Below, piece after piece: positions 51,416-60,237 of a DNA stretch of 64,000 bases. The notes under the pieces were generated by a model that had not been told where the DNA came from, did no database searches, and saw nothing but the letters and a program-made list of their open reading frames with translations. A program made the position numbers and the translations under genes. The first letter of the stretch is position 1; the number at the start of each line of letters is the position of its first letter. This DNA comes from an uncultured Paenibacillaceae bacterium (GTDB taxonomy: Bacteria > Bacillota > Bacilli > Paenibacillales > K13), in contig CAJXLT010000008.1 in NCBI GenBank assembly GCA_913056365.1, forward strand, positions 1-64,000, given 5' to 3'.

Positions 51416-52402
51416 ATGAAACGAGTATTATCCGGCATACAGCCAAGCGGACAATTGACATTGGGCAATTATATTGGAGCAATGCAGAACTTTGTTAAGC
51501 TGCAGGAGACGCATCAATGCTTCTTTATGATCGTGGATCTTCATGCCATTACGCTGCCGCAAGAACCGGCAGCCCTGCGAGAGCAGTCGGAAGCAGTAGC
51601 GGCATTATTCCTAGCAGCGGGTATTGATCCGGCACAAGCAAGCGTGTTCATGCAGTCGCATGTACCCGAACATGCTGAACTCGGGTGGATTATGACGACA
51701 GCCTCTTATATGGGGGAATTGGAGAGGATGACGCAATACAAGGACAAGTCTGCTGGCAAGGAATCTATTCCGGCAGGTCTGTTCGTCTATCCGACCTTAA
51801 TGGCCGCTGACATCTTGATATACAATGCAGATCTGGTGCCAGTCGGTGACGATCAGAAGCAGCATCTGGAATTGACTCGTGATTTGGCACAGCGCATGAA
51901 TCAGCGCTATGATACGGAGCTTCAGGTGCCGGACCCATATATTCCGCAGACGGGTGCCCGAATTATGTCGCTAGACGATGCTTCGAAGAAGATGAGCAAG
52001 AGTAATCCCAATCCAGCCAGCTATATCGCATTGCTGGATGAGCCAGATGTGATCCGCAAGAAAATATCTAGAGCGACAACCGATTCCGGCAGGGAAGTTC
52101 GGTATGATCCGAGCGAGAAGCCAGAGATTAGTAATTTGATGGCGATATACGCGCATTGTGCCAACATGCAGGTGTCGGATGTGGAGCGTGCTTATGAAGG
52201 GCAAGGATACGGCGCGTTCAAGAAGGACTTGGCAGAACGGGTAGTTGAAGCCTTGGAGCCGTTACAGGCTCGCTACCATGATATTCGACAATCGGGCGAA
52301 CTTCACGGAATTCTGCGGAAGGGGGCTGCGGAAGCGCGGGAGGTTGCTTCCACAACGCTCCGGCATATTAAGGATAAGATGGGTTTCGTACTGCCGCAAT
52401 AG
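51416..52402 (+). CDS. trpS: tryptophanyl-tRNA synthetase
   Basis: Class I synthetase, 328 aa. HIGH-like motif GIQPSGQLTLGNYIGAM at 7-23, KMSKS in DASKKMSKSNPNP near residue 190, plus GDDQKQHLELTRDLAQR. Full length. Controlled by the T-box above. Good Shine-Dalgarno (GGAAGGGG). Confidence 0.97.
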   Translation: MKRVLSGIQPSGQLTLGNYIGAMQNFVKLQETHQCFFMIVDLHAITLPQEPAALREQSEAVAALFLAAGIDPAQASVFMQSHVPEHAELGWIMTTASYMGELERMTQYKDKSAGKESIPAGLFVYPTLMAADILIYNADLVPVGDDQKQHLELTRDLAQRMNQRYDTELQVPDPYIPQTGARIMSLDDASKKMSKSNPNPASYIALLDEPDVIRKKISRATTDSGREVRYDPSEKPEISNLMAIYAHCANMQVSDVERAYEGQGYGAFKKDLAERVVEALEPLQARYHDIRQSGELHGILRKGAAEAREVASTTLRHIKDKMGFVLPQ

Positions 52403-52409
52403 GATAAGG

Positions 52410-52577
52410 CTAATGGTTGCTGCGTCTTTTCACATAGAAGCCAAGGCCGATTGTGACGAAGGATGCGAGGAAGAATACCAATGCTAGACCGGCTTCTTGA
52501 TAGCTGAGAGCAGCGCCCGTGCACACGAACAGCACGACGGCAGCAAGGGAGAATAATAGGGAGAGGGATTTGCTCAA
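52410..52577 (-). CDS. small two-helix membrane protein
   Basis: 55 aa, TTG start with GGAGTGA upstream. Two hydrophobic segments (LSLLFSLAAVVLFVCTGAAL and LALVFFLASFVTIGLGFYV) and a basic end (KRRSNH). It recalls small Bacillus proteins such as YlaF, but I cannot confirm the family. It ends 7 bp from the convergent trpS stop. Confidence 0.65.
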   Translation of the reverse strand: MSKSLSLLFSLAAVVLFVCTGAALSYQEAGLALVFFLASFVTIGLGFYVKRRSNH

Positions 52578-52708
52578 TGTAGATCACTCCGATTATAGGA
52601 TAGTTTTTTTGCTATGCTATGCATAAGTGCGCTTGATCCTGTGCCATACTAGGGTTGCAAGCTTGCAAGTCATTACACTTACAGCTACGAAAGGAGTGCT
52701 TTTCAAGA

Positions 52709-52924
52709 ATGGCATCTCGCAGCAGCAACACATTGGTAGTGCCGCAAGCAAGTCAAGCTTTGGATCAATTGAAATATGAGGTCGCACAAGAATTGGGTAT
52801 TCAAATTCCGCAAGACGGATACTATGGCAACATGGCCACTCGCGATACAGGTGCTATCGGGGGACATATTACCCGCCGATTGGTCCAAATCGCAGAGCAA
52901 GCAATGTCCGGTAACCAACATTAA
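52709..52924 (+). CDS. alpha/beta-type small acid-soluble spore protein, copy 2
   Basis: 71 aa. Same signature as the copy at 50760 (LDQLKYEVAQELGIQIPQDG, MATRDTGAIGGHITRRLVQI), differing mainly at both ends. AAAGGAGTG upstream with a somewhat long spacing. Confidence 0.95.
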   Translation: MASRSSNTLVVPQASQALDQLKYEVAQELGIQIPQDGYYGNMATRDTGAIGGHITRRLVQIAEQAMSGNQH

Positions 52925-52951
52925 TTCGTATTCCATATTAAGGAATAACAG

Positions 52952-52981
52952 GAGCTCAAGGGATACTAGTCCCTTGAGCTC
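52952..52981 (+). terminator. terminator of SASP gene
   Basis: Perfect 11-bp stem GAGCTCAAGGG/CCCTTGAGCTC, 8-nt loop, tail TCTTTAT. Confidence 0.88.
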
Positions 52982-53024
52982 TCTTTATAATTATACAAAC
53001 TAAAGGGTCTGCTTGGATTGTAAC

Positions 53025-54008
53025 TCAATAACTGTCTAAGCGCAATTTCTTGCCAACCTTGGCTTCATTCATCCATCCGACATATGAATCCAACACATTG
53101 TTGTTATGATCGAACAGCACAACGGCTACGAATGGATACTGCTTGCGATGCCGGTAGCGCACATCGATCCACCGCACTTCATATCCCCAGCGGTGAGTAT
53201 GCACCTCCGGACATGCATAAGAAGTAAAAGCAAGTAATGCTGCAACATCTGGATGATCCTTGGATCGTTCGGCAACTGGATGGCTCGCGCCATTCACTCG
53301 ATCTATCCACTGCAGCTTGCCGCTGCGCCATTCGCCAATGCGATATCCTCCGCTAGACTGGATCTTGACTATGTTCCAGTTGTAGAGATGGATGGTAGGG
53401 ATGACCAAATAACGGTCCCCGGCGTTACATTCATGATCCATGAGTCGAATTTGCTGTCCGATTTGCCTATGAACGAAAGTACGCCAAATATAGTAGACGA
53501 TTAGAACCGTATACAGCAGTGGAAAGATGACGGCAGGATCGATGAGCTTCAACGTCCAAAGCAGAACTGCGGCAGCATGACTGAGAAATATAAACGGATC
53601 AAAGATATGAATGATATTCCAAGAAACCCACTTGTGAGAAAATGGTCGCCATGCTTGCGTCCCATACGTATTAAAAAGATCCATGAAAATGTGCAAAGCA
53701 ACAGCAAGCAAAACCCAATACAGCAGCGGCCAAAAGTTGTTCGGTTGAAATATCGCATACAAGCCGCCCGTTATCCCTGCAGTCCATAACAGCATGGCAG
53801 GGATCGAATGGCTCCAACCCCGGTGCTGCCGAATATAGAAGGCATTTCCCTTCAATCGGGTAAGGGTGTCTGCGTCCGGTGCTTGCGAGCCGAGAACGGT
53901 TCCGAGCAGTACCGCTGCCCCAAGCGATGATTCGCTAGCGACAGCAGGATCGAGTTGTGCCAATCCGGCAAGCCCCAAGCCTACGACAAAGTGTGTACCG
54001 GTATCCAA
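53025..54008 (-). CDS. YfhP-like membrane-bound metal-dependent hydrolase
   Basis: 327 aa. N-terminal DUF457/YdjM-type region with a metal-site pattern (THFVVGLGLAGL, GSQAPDADTLTRL, HRGWSHSIP) and about five membrane helices, then a soluble C-terminal domain. TTG 54008 is chosen: GGAGGAGAT lies 3-5 nt upstream and the product starts DTGTHFVVG as in relatives. In B. subtilis YfhP is reported to repress a neighbouring gene set; its role here is unknown. Confidence 0.8.
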   Translation of the reverse strand: MDTGTHFVVGLGLAGLAQLDPAVASESSLGAAVLLGTVLGSQAPDADTLTRLKGNAFYIRQHRGWSHSIPAMLLWTAGITGGLYAIFQPNNFWPLLYWVLLAVALHIFMDLFNTYGTQAWRPFSHKWVSWNIIHIFDPFIFLSHAAAVLLWTLKLIDPAVIFPLLYTVLIVYYIWRTFVHRQIGQQIRLMDHECNAGDRYLVIPTIHLYNWNIVKIQSSGGYRIGEWRSGKLQWIDRVNGASHPVAERSKDHPDVAALLAFTSYACPEVHTHRWGYEVRWIDVRYRHRKQYPFVAVVLFDHNNNVLDSYVGWMNEAKVGKKLRLDSY

Positions 54009-54106
54009 TTGATCTCCTCCACAAATTGCAATATGTCGTGTAAGATGATTTATAGTTATATTGTACCCAACAAGAGTGCGATTGCAAAACGGCAGGAGTG
54101 GAAAAT

Positions 54107-54367
54107 GTGAAAAAAACATTCGTGGAATATAAGGTGGAAACGGATCAGCTTGCTGCTTATCGGGATTACATGGCGAAGAGGCTGAAGGGTCTATCCGATA
54201 CGATATGGCTGGAAAGTCAAGAGCAATCTGCGCTGTTCCTTGAGGTTCATACGAATGCGGAGGACAACCTTGGCGATCGGGTGAGATCGGATCAGGAGCT
54301 GCTCAGCTATGTACAGAATAGAACTGTGCGTGTGTGGACGTTCAGGGATGCGAGTCAGCCGACATAG
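54107..54367 (+). CDS. hypothetical protein
   Basis: 86 aa, not recognised. Compact alpha/beta pattern (TFVEYKVETDQLAAYRDYM ... LFLEVHTNAED ... TVRVWTFRD) that resembles an antibiotic-monooxygenase/dimeric ferredoxin-like fold in outline. GTG 54107 with AGGAG 8 nt upstream. Diverges from the YfhP-like gene. Confidence 0.6.
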   Translation: MKKTFVEYKVETDQLAAYRDYMAKRLKGLSDTIWLESQEQSALFLEVHTNAEDNLGDRVRSDQELLSYVQNRTVRVWTFRDASQPT

Positions 54368-54438
54368 AAGCATCGCTGTATGCCAATTACCCGGCTGCAA
54401 TGCTAATGGAGATTGAGCCGGGTATGGCGCAAGCGACG

Positions 54439-54903
54439 TTATCGGGACGGGGATTCCATACTTTGGCCAAACGGGAGATCGTATGCAAGCTCCTCGTCAA
54501 ACGTAATATAATCGAGATACACCATGAGCAGCAAGTATCTCTTGCCTGTTTGCGGATCACTAATGATGATATGATCCCGACCAGCTGCTTCAAGCACGCC
54601 TCTGAACACCTTGGCATTCCATTCCGTATTATTCTCGAACGTCATGTAGATCGTTGCAATCTTGCCTAGATTCAACCGGAGAATATTCTCGATGTAGGAT
54701 TCCTCTACAGGCAGCAGGCCCGGAACCTGTACGCCTCCGGTTGGTCCAGCGCCTTGTATGGTCATACCTGCGGGCATTTGAGGGGGCATCGGTTTTGGCA
54801 TCGGCATCGGATAAGCCTGCTGCATGCCCGGATAGCCACTTGCCTGCTGCGCTGGTGCATACCCAAATCCGCTATTGGGCATTGGATAAGGCGTATTCAT
54901 CAT
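54439..54903 (-). CDS. gerQ: spore coat protein GerQ
   Basis: 154 aa. A Pro/Gly/Gln/Met-rich N-terminal half (YPGMQQAYPMPMPKPMPPQM), then the conserved GerQ domain (EESYIENILRLNLGKIATIY, FRGVLEAAGRDHIIISDPQT, LDYITFDEELAY). GerQ is cross-linked in the coat by transglutaminase and is needed for CwlJ localisation. AGGAGG before ATG 54903. cwlJ is directly upstream on the same strand. Confidence 0.93.
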   Translation of the reverse strand: MMNTPYPMPNSGFGYAPAQQASGYPGMQQAYPMPMPKPMPPQMPAGMTIQGAGPTGGVQVPGLLPVEESYIENILRLNLGKIATIYMTFENNTEWNAKVFRGVLEAAGRDHIIISDPQTGKRYLLLMVYLDYITFDEELAYDLPFGQSMESPSR

Positions 54904-54935
54904 TGCCAATTCCTCCTATCCTATCGTGATGGATT

Positions 54936-55367
54936 TTAAAATGTGCGGTACACGCCGGGACAGCTATTCTCATAAGGACGGAAGAAGCAATGCGCCTTGA
55001 ATCGTCCTGTGTTGGGCTGATCGTACCAAGTTGAGGGGCATGAACCGGTCGGCTTGAAGAACCACAATGCATTGGAGGCAGGGTGCTGGCGCTCGCCCTT
55101 GATCGCCCGGCGGGCCAGTCGGATGTCCATTTCCCTTGCTCTCTGGTAGAAATATCCCTTGATCGTTGCTTCAAACCCTCCAGGACGCTGATATACCATA
55201 TCATTGATATTCCGGATGCTCTCAAAATCCAGGCAGTTGCCTCTGACGCGGTTTACCCCGACATTACCGACCATCAGCATACCTAGTTTTCCTTCGCCTT
55301 CCGCTTCAGCACGCATGAGTCGGGCTAATGTCTTGACGTCTTCGCTGTTGGCTTTGATCACCGCCAT
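54936..55367 (-). CDS. cwlJ: spore cortex-lytic hydrolase CwlJ
   Basis: 143 aa, the normal length of CwlJ. Hydrolase_2 domain: MAVIKANSEDVKTLARLMRA with the catalytic Glu in RAEAEGEGKLGM, GNVGVNRV, GYFYQRAREMD and the ending VYRTF. Degrades cortex during germination, mainly the dipicolinate-triggered route. ATG 55367 gives the family-typical start; the frame extends 14 codons upstream. Confidence 0.93.
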   Translation of the reverse strand: MAVIKANSEDVKTLARLMRAEAEGEGKLGMLMVGNVGVNRVRGNCLDFESIRNINDMVYQRPGGFEATIKGYFYQRAREMDIRLARRAIKGERQHPASNALWFFKPTGSCPSTWYDQPNTGRFKAHCFFRPYENSCPGVYRTF

Positions 55368-55476
55368 GAATTCATATTCACTTCCTCTCCTTTGCATTTC
55401 TATCATCATTGTATGGATGCAGCTGTGGAATCATGCCTGCATTCTCGACAAATTGATGAACAATCAACAGCTAACA

Positions 55477-55505
55477 TTGTCAAACAAGTGTACGATTGAT
55501 ATCAT
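55477..55505 (+). promoter_or_regulatory. promoter of ctaB operon
   Basis: TTGTCA (55477-55482), 17-bp spacer, TATCAT (55500-55505), 31 bp before the GTG start. Confidence 0.7.
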
Positions 55506-55535
55506 AGAGAATATTTGAAGGAGGAATAACATTCT

Positions 55536-56405
55536 GTGAACAATACAGCCTCATGGCGGGATTATGTGCAGCTCACGAAACCCCGTATCATCTTATCCAA
55601 TTTGATCGCTGCATTCGGCGGCTTCTGGATGGCATCCGGCTGGCAGATTAATCTGTTGACGTTGGTGCTCATGTTGGCGGGGAGCTCGATCGTGATGGCT
55701 TCAGCGTGCGTATTTAACAATTACTTGGATCGTGACTTGGACCAGAAGATGGCACGCACCCAGAACAGAGCGTTGCCAACAGGTCGAATTGCGCCGAGCC
55801 ATGTTCTCATATATGGCGCGATACTGGGTGTCGTCGGAACCGTATTGCTTGCATTGATTCATTGGCTGTCGGCAGTGCTTGGTTTGGTCGGGATTTTTGT
55901 CTATGTTATTATTTACACGTTATGGTTGAAGAGAAGCTCTACATGGAGTACTTCTGTAGGCGGGATATCAGGTGCGATGCCTCCAGTTATTGGATATGTA
56001 TCGGTATCCGAGCAGTTGGACGCGGGAGCATGGATCTTGTTCGCGATTCTGTTCCTCTGGCAGCCGCCGCACTTCTGGGCGCTTGGCATTCGTCGCAAGG
56101 AGGAGTACAGGGCGGCTGGATTTCCGCTCCTTCCTGTAGTGAAAGGCGTTCGAAGAACGAAGTGGCAGATGCTCCCTTATGTCGCATTACTCATTCCTAC
56201 ATCGATATTGCTGTATACCTTTGATTATGTTGGGGTCATCTATCTGGTCGTTGCAGTTGTGTTAGGTGCTTATTGGCTATGGCTATGTATTAGCGGCTTG
56301 TGGGCGAAGGACGATGAAGCTTGGTCGAAACGGGCTTTTATGTTCTCGCTCTATTATTTGACGATAACCTTTGCTGTCATTATTGTGGATACCGTAAGAG
56401 TGTAA
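55536..56405 (+). CDS. ctaB: protohaem IX farnesyltransferase
   Basis: Makes haem O from haem B for terminal oxidases. 289 aa, UbiA family, about nine membrane helices. Prenyl-diphosphate motif NNYLDRDLDQKM near residue 62 and the second motif region around WQPPHFWALGIRRKEEY. GTG start after GAAGGAGG. Followed by a SCO1 gene, so the operon serves cytochrome oxidase maturation. Confidence 0.94.
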   Translation: MNNTASWRDYVQLTKPRIILSNLIAAFGGFWMASGWQINLLTLVLMLAGSSIVMASACVFNNYLDRDLDQKMARTQNRALPTGRIAPSHVLIYGAILGVVGTVLLALIHWLSAVLGLVGIFVYVIIYTLWLKRSSTWSTSVGGISGAMPPVIGYVSVSEQLDAGAWILFAILFLWQPPHFWALGIRRKEEYRAAGFPLLPVVKGVRRTKWQMLPYVALLIPTSILLYTFDYVGVIYLVVAVVLGAYWLWLCISGLWAKDDEAWSKRAFMFSLYYLTITFAVIIVDTVRV

Positions 56406-56442
56406 CAGATGTGGAAGTCCAATAACGGATAAAGGGTGAAAA

Positions 56443-57066
56443 GTGGAGATGAAGAACAAAACGGCAGTTGTCGCCGGTTCGATTGCTGTCTTGCTAGTTG
56501 TCGGGGTTGTCATCGGCGTCGTCCTGTATAACCAGCTTTCTAAGCGCTCGACGTATCCGGTGCAAGGACCTGCACCTGCATTCACATTTCAGCATGTGGA
56601 CGGCAGTGAAGTAACGATTGAGAATACGAATGGGAAGGCACGGCTTGTATACTTCTACTTCTCACATTGCCCGACTGTGTGTCAGCCGACGAATTACTTG
56701 CTGTCTCAAGTGCAAGAGGAGCTCCAGAAGAATGGAGAAACAGGCGATCGAACGGGACTGTTCTCTATTACATTCGATCCTGAGCGGGATACGACAGAAC
56801 GGCTGAAGGAATACGCGGGCAAATACAATGCCGATCTCAATCATTGGTATTTCCTTCGAGGTGAAGAGTCTTATTCACGTGACATCGCATTAGAGTATGG
56901 GATTGGCATTCAAGAATTAGATGGCGGGGAAGACTTCGCCCATACGAATGCGATTATGCTGATCGATAAGGACGGTAACCTTCGCCACTATTACTTGTCG
57001 AAGGATCTGGAACCAGATAATGCCGCTAATATTGCTGCAGACATGCTTGCTCTCGCCAAAGAATAG
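56443..57066 (+). CDS. SCO1/SenC copper chaperone
   Basis: 207 aa, thioredoxin fold outside the membrane behind one N-terminal anchor (VVAGSIAVLLVVGVVIGVVL). The copper ligands CxxxC (HCPTVCQP) and the distal His in DFAHTNAIML are present. Delivers copper to the CuA site of cytochrome oxidase. GTG 56443 or ATG 56449 are both possible starts. Confidence 0.92.
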   Translation: MEMKNKTAVVAGSIAVLLVVGVVIGVVLYNQLSKRSTYPVQGPAPAFTFQHVDGSEVTIENTNGKARLVYFYFSHCPTVCQPTNYLLSQVQEELQKNGETGDRTGLFSITFDPERDTTERLKEYAGKYNADLNHWYFLRGEESYSRDIALEYGIGIQELDGGEDFAHTNAIMLIDKDGNLRHYYLSKDLEPDNAANIAADMLALAKE

Positions 57067-57088
57067 ACTGCTAATGGAGTGAACACAG

Positions 57089-58015
57089 TTGGCGATTCTC
57101 GGACTCATCTTATGGCAAACGATCATACCGCTATTCGTGCTCATCGGGATCGGCGTGCTGTTCCAGAAGGCATTCCGCCCCGATATTCGCACACTTTCGA
57201 AGTTAATTTTTTATGTGCTTACGCCAGTTATTACTTTTCAGAAATTGTACGAATCAGAGCTAACTATGGCAGTATTGGGTGAGATACTGCTATTTTTTTG
57301 TATGTTTTATGTGTTGCTCATTATAGTTGCAGAAGCAGTTATAAGAATACGCGGCTATAAGCCGAGCAAGCGAAGCGCATTCCGTAACAGCGCGCTCTTC
57401 TATAATAGCGCCAACTACGGAGTTCCGCTTAATTTGCTCGTATTTCAGCAGTCGCCAGTAGCGTTAAGTGTGCAAATTATGATTATGACCATTCAGAATA
57501 TCATTCCGAACACATATGGTGTGTATAGCGTCAATGCGCATAAACAAGCGTGGAAGGAAACAGCTAAAGTTATATTGACGATTCCGACAATTTATATGAT
57601 CCCCTTGGCCTTTATACTGCGTGCTGGAGATGTTCCTATTCCTGCATCCCTCTATATTCCGATGAATTATATTTCAGAAGGATTCATCCCGGTAGCACTG
57701 ATCACACTTGGCATTCAGCTCGGCTCGATGAAAGTTAAGTTTCAAGCACTAGACGTAGCGTTATCCGGTTGTATACGGCTATTGGCAGCACCCGTATTGG
57801 GGTTTCTTGTCGTATTCATGCTTGGCTTGGAAGGCATAGTCGCGAAGGCGCTTATTCTCTCCTGTGCTGTTCCTACGTCATTAAGCAGCGTGTTGCTTGC
57901 AATTGAGTTCGATAATGAGAAGGAGTTCGCCTCGCAGACGGTTCTCGCCTCCACTATTCTCAGTATCGTGACCATTACCGTTGTTGTGTATCTGCTGCGT
58001 TATATTCCGGGATAG
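57089..58015 (+). CDS. AEC-family transporter
   Basis: 308 aa, ten helices, auxin efflux carrier family (malate, organic acid or amino-acid transport in bacteria). Features: the helix 4 region NSALFYNSANYGVPLNLL and the repeat ALILSCAVPTSLSSVLLA. TTG start after GGAGTGA. Its last 41 bp overlap the opposite-strand Toprim gene. Substrate unknown. Confidence 0.83.
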   Translation: MAILGLILWQTIIPLFVLIGIGVLFQKAFRPDIRTLSKLIFYVLTPVITFQKLYESELTMAVLGEILLFFCMFYVLLIIVAEAVIRIRGYKPSKRSAFRNSALFYNSANYGVPLNLLVFQQSPVALSVQIMIMTIQNIIPNTYGVYSVNAHKQAWKETAKVILTIPTIYMIPLAFILRAGDVPIPASLYIPMNYISEGFIPVALITLGIQLGSMKVKFQALDVALSGCIRLLAAPVLGFLVVFMLGLEGIVAKALILSCAVPTSLSSVLLAIEFDNEKEFASQTVLASTILSIVTITVVVYLLRYIPG

Positions 58016-58340
58016 ATGCATAATCGATCCATTCCTCCAGACCTGCCTTCTCTAGCTGCTGGACAAGATATTCATCCGGCGTCCCCTCAACTCCCGCGTA
58101 TCCTTTGCGCGTGTAGATATGATCTGCGTCAGGGAATACGTCGCTTAGCATACCGCGAATGCGCTTCCCTGATGGATCATTATCTGTGAAGATGATGACT
58201 TCATGCCCTGCAGCTGCATGCTTGATTCGATCCAATCGTGTTGTTCCCGGTGTGCCGTATGTACAAATGATGTCGATAACATCAACTAACAGCCGACGCA
58301 ATCTTGATTTATCGTTTTTACCTTCCACAATAATAAGCAT
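57975..58340 (-). CDS. Toprim-domain protein (RnmV-like)
   Basis: 121 aa, a bare Toprim domain: IIVEGKNDKSRLRRL with the catalytic Glu, and VIIFTDNDPSGKRIR with the DxD motif, as in ribonuclease M5 and related enzymes, but without the C-terminal part of RNase M5. Acts on RNA or DNA by family. It overlaps the AEC transporter gene tail-to-tail by 41 bp. Confidence 0.82.
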   Translation of the reverse strand: MLIIVEGKNDKSRLRRLLVDVIDIICTYGTPGTTRLDRIKHAAAGHEVIIFTDNDPSGKRIRGMLSDVFPDADHIYTRKGYAGVEGTPDEYLVQQLEKAGLEEWIDYASIPEYNAADTQQR

Positions 58341-58406
58341 GATTTACTCCTTCATACGCTACTGTTACTTTCTATTGTAGCCATTTCCCGGGAAATGTCG
58401 AACTTG

Positions 58407-59588
58407 TCAGGTCAAGGTGACAGATTTCGGACGGCTGTAGGGCAGTGCTGACAATGCCAGCATCATGACGACAAAGGCGATGTAATAAGGCGATACATTG
58501 TCTCGGATTTGGCCAGCAACTGTAGGTCCGATAAACGCGCCAATTGAGAAACAGATAGACAACAGTGCGAAGATGCGGCCGTAATGCGTAGCATCTGTAA
58601 TGGATGCCAGAAGTGTAGCCATCGCCGGATAGATCATACCCTTGGCCATCCCAATTAAGAACAGGGAAGCTGTGAGAGGCAGCGCCCATTCTATCGCGAT
58701 ACCGAAGAAAACGACAGCTAAGAAAAAACTGCCTGCTGCAGTGCGGTAGAAAGGCGACAATCCATTCAGGAAGAACATGCTCAATGTAACTAGCGATCCA
58801 AGACTGATCACAGAGAACAACAAGCCGGAGGACAGGAGCGACTGTTCGCCAATATGCAACAGCGGCAATTCGAAGAACAGAATGCCCTGCGAGCAGGAGA
58901 GCGCCAGTGGTATGGCATAGAATAACCACGGTATGGTTGAGGATGCTGCATGTGCTTCGTGTACCTCTAATGCATCTATACGGCGGTGTACGGCCGTCTG
59001 GTGCGGAGCAGTTGTGCTTCCTGGCGCAACTTTGGAATTGGTTGGCACGTCATGAATGTACAGAAGGGCCAGCAAACCTGTAAGAATTAATCCCCAGCCG
59101 AGTACAGTGAAGGAGGAAGCGAAGCCGATCTTCGCTACAAGCAATGCACCGGCAGCGGGTGAGAGTACAGAGGCGATGGTGTGTACGAGTCCGTTGCCTG
59201 CCATGAATTTGCTTTGACCCGCAGTGTCTGTAGCTAGTTTGGCCAATAGCGACATGCAGGCCGGGGAGAGGAACGCGAGGACGAATCCGCTAACGGAACG
59301 AATAGCAAGCAGCTGCCATGGGTTAGCAGCGTAAGCTTGCAGCAGTAGCAAAATACCTGCTCCGATTAAACTCAAAGTAATGAAAACTTTGCTTCCGTAT
59401 CGGTCAACGCCGTATCCAGCGAGCAAGTTCCCAGGCAAGTGAGTAAGAGAATATATCCCCATAATAAAGCCGATGAATGAGGGTGCGGCGCCGAGTGATA
59501 AGGCGAACGGAGATAATACTGGGTATTGGGCATGAAGATCGAACATAGCAATGAACATGAACAAGTATAGCCACATGGCGGTTCTCAC
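58407..59588 (-). CDS. MFS transporter
   Basis: 393 aa, twelve helices, with the typical loop 2-3 motif in GYGVDRYGSKVFI and a long His/Ala-rich central loop (VAPGSTTAPHQTAVHRRIDA). GTG start at 59588 preceded by AAGGTG. Substrate unknown; efflux is likely from similarity to proton antiporters. Confidence 0.8.
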   Translation of the reverse strand: MRTAMWLYLFMFIAMFDLHAQYPVLSPFALSLGAAPSFIGFIMGIYSLTHLPGNLLAGYGVDRYGSKVFITLSLIGAGILLLLQAYAANPWQLLAIRSVSGFVLAFLSPACMSLLAKLATDTAGQSKFMAGNGLVHTIASVLSPAAGALLVAKIGFASSFTVLGWGLILTGLLALLYIHDVPTNSKVAPGSTTAPHQTAVHRRIDALEVHEAHAASSTIPWLFYAIPLALSCSQGILFFELPLLHIGEQSLLSSGLLFSVISLGSLVTLSMFFLNGLSPFYRTAAGSFFLAVVFFGIAIEWALPLTASLFLIGMAKGMIYPAMATLLASITDATHYGRIFALLSICFSIGAFIGPTVAGQIRDNVSPYYIAFVVMMLALSALPYSRPKSVTLT

Positions 59589-59745
59589 GGCGTCACACCT
59601 TCCCTTATGCTTGGTCTATCATTACTTGTACGTGACGAGGAGCCAACGTATGCCAATAAAAATGTAATGCAAAAAATGTCGGAAACGGTATAATCTAAAT
59701 TAAGAATAAATGTGAAGAACGAAATGTCCGGGAGGCAGATAGTAG

Positions 59746-60165
59746 ATGGAAGAGCAATGGTTATCTTTTGTGCAGGACAAATGGTGGGTAATTGCGTTAG
59801 CTGCGGTTGCAGTATTCGTCATTATTAAGATTGTGAGAACGGCATTGAAGTGGGCTGTCGTCATCATTATTGCTGCAGGTCTGCTGTTGTATGGTGCTAA
59901 TTACAAGGAATTGGTAGAAGATATAAGCGGCACGGTAGCTTCCTATGCGAAGGAAGAGGCGTTCGAGGCTATGAAGAAGGAATCAGATCAAGCAGAAGTA
60001 ACCCAGGATGAAGAGGGTAATTTTATTGTGACGAGTCCGAATTTTCGTGTGCAAGGTTCACTGGACAGTGACGAGGTGGACATTACGTTTCGCGAACAAA
60101 CCTTCACAGTGAAGAGGAATGAGATTGTGAATGTATTCATAGAGCAGGCAAGACAGGGCAACTGA
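59746..60165 (+). CDS. hypothetical membrane-anchored protein
   Basis: 139 aa, not recognised. Two close hydrophobic segments (WWVIALAAVAVFVIIKIV and WAVVIIIAAGLLLYGA), then an acidic soluble domain with strand pattern (FIVTSPNFRVQGSL, VDITFREQTFTVKR). Likely faces outside. ATG 59746 has GGGAGG 9-10 nt upstream and a TATAAT at 59689-59694. Confidence 0.7.
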   Translation: MEEQWLSFVQDKWWVIALAAVAVFVIIKIVRTALKWAVVIIIAAGLLLYGANYKELVEDISGTVASYAKEEAFEAMKKESDQAEVTQDEEGNFIVTSPNFRVQGSLDSDEVDITFREQTFTVKRNEIVNVFIEQARQGN

Positions 60166-60237
60166 ACTTTCTGAGCAGTTACAGCGTCTACATTATGTGA
60201 GATTGCTTGAATGACATCAAGGTATGAAGGAGAAGGT

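Noticed and set aside
52591-52597. TATAAT on the minus strand before the small membrane protein gene
   Set aside because: A start seven bases downstream would leave out the Shine-Dalgarno of that gene.
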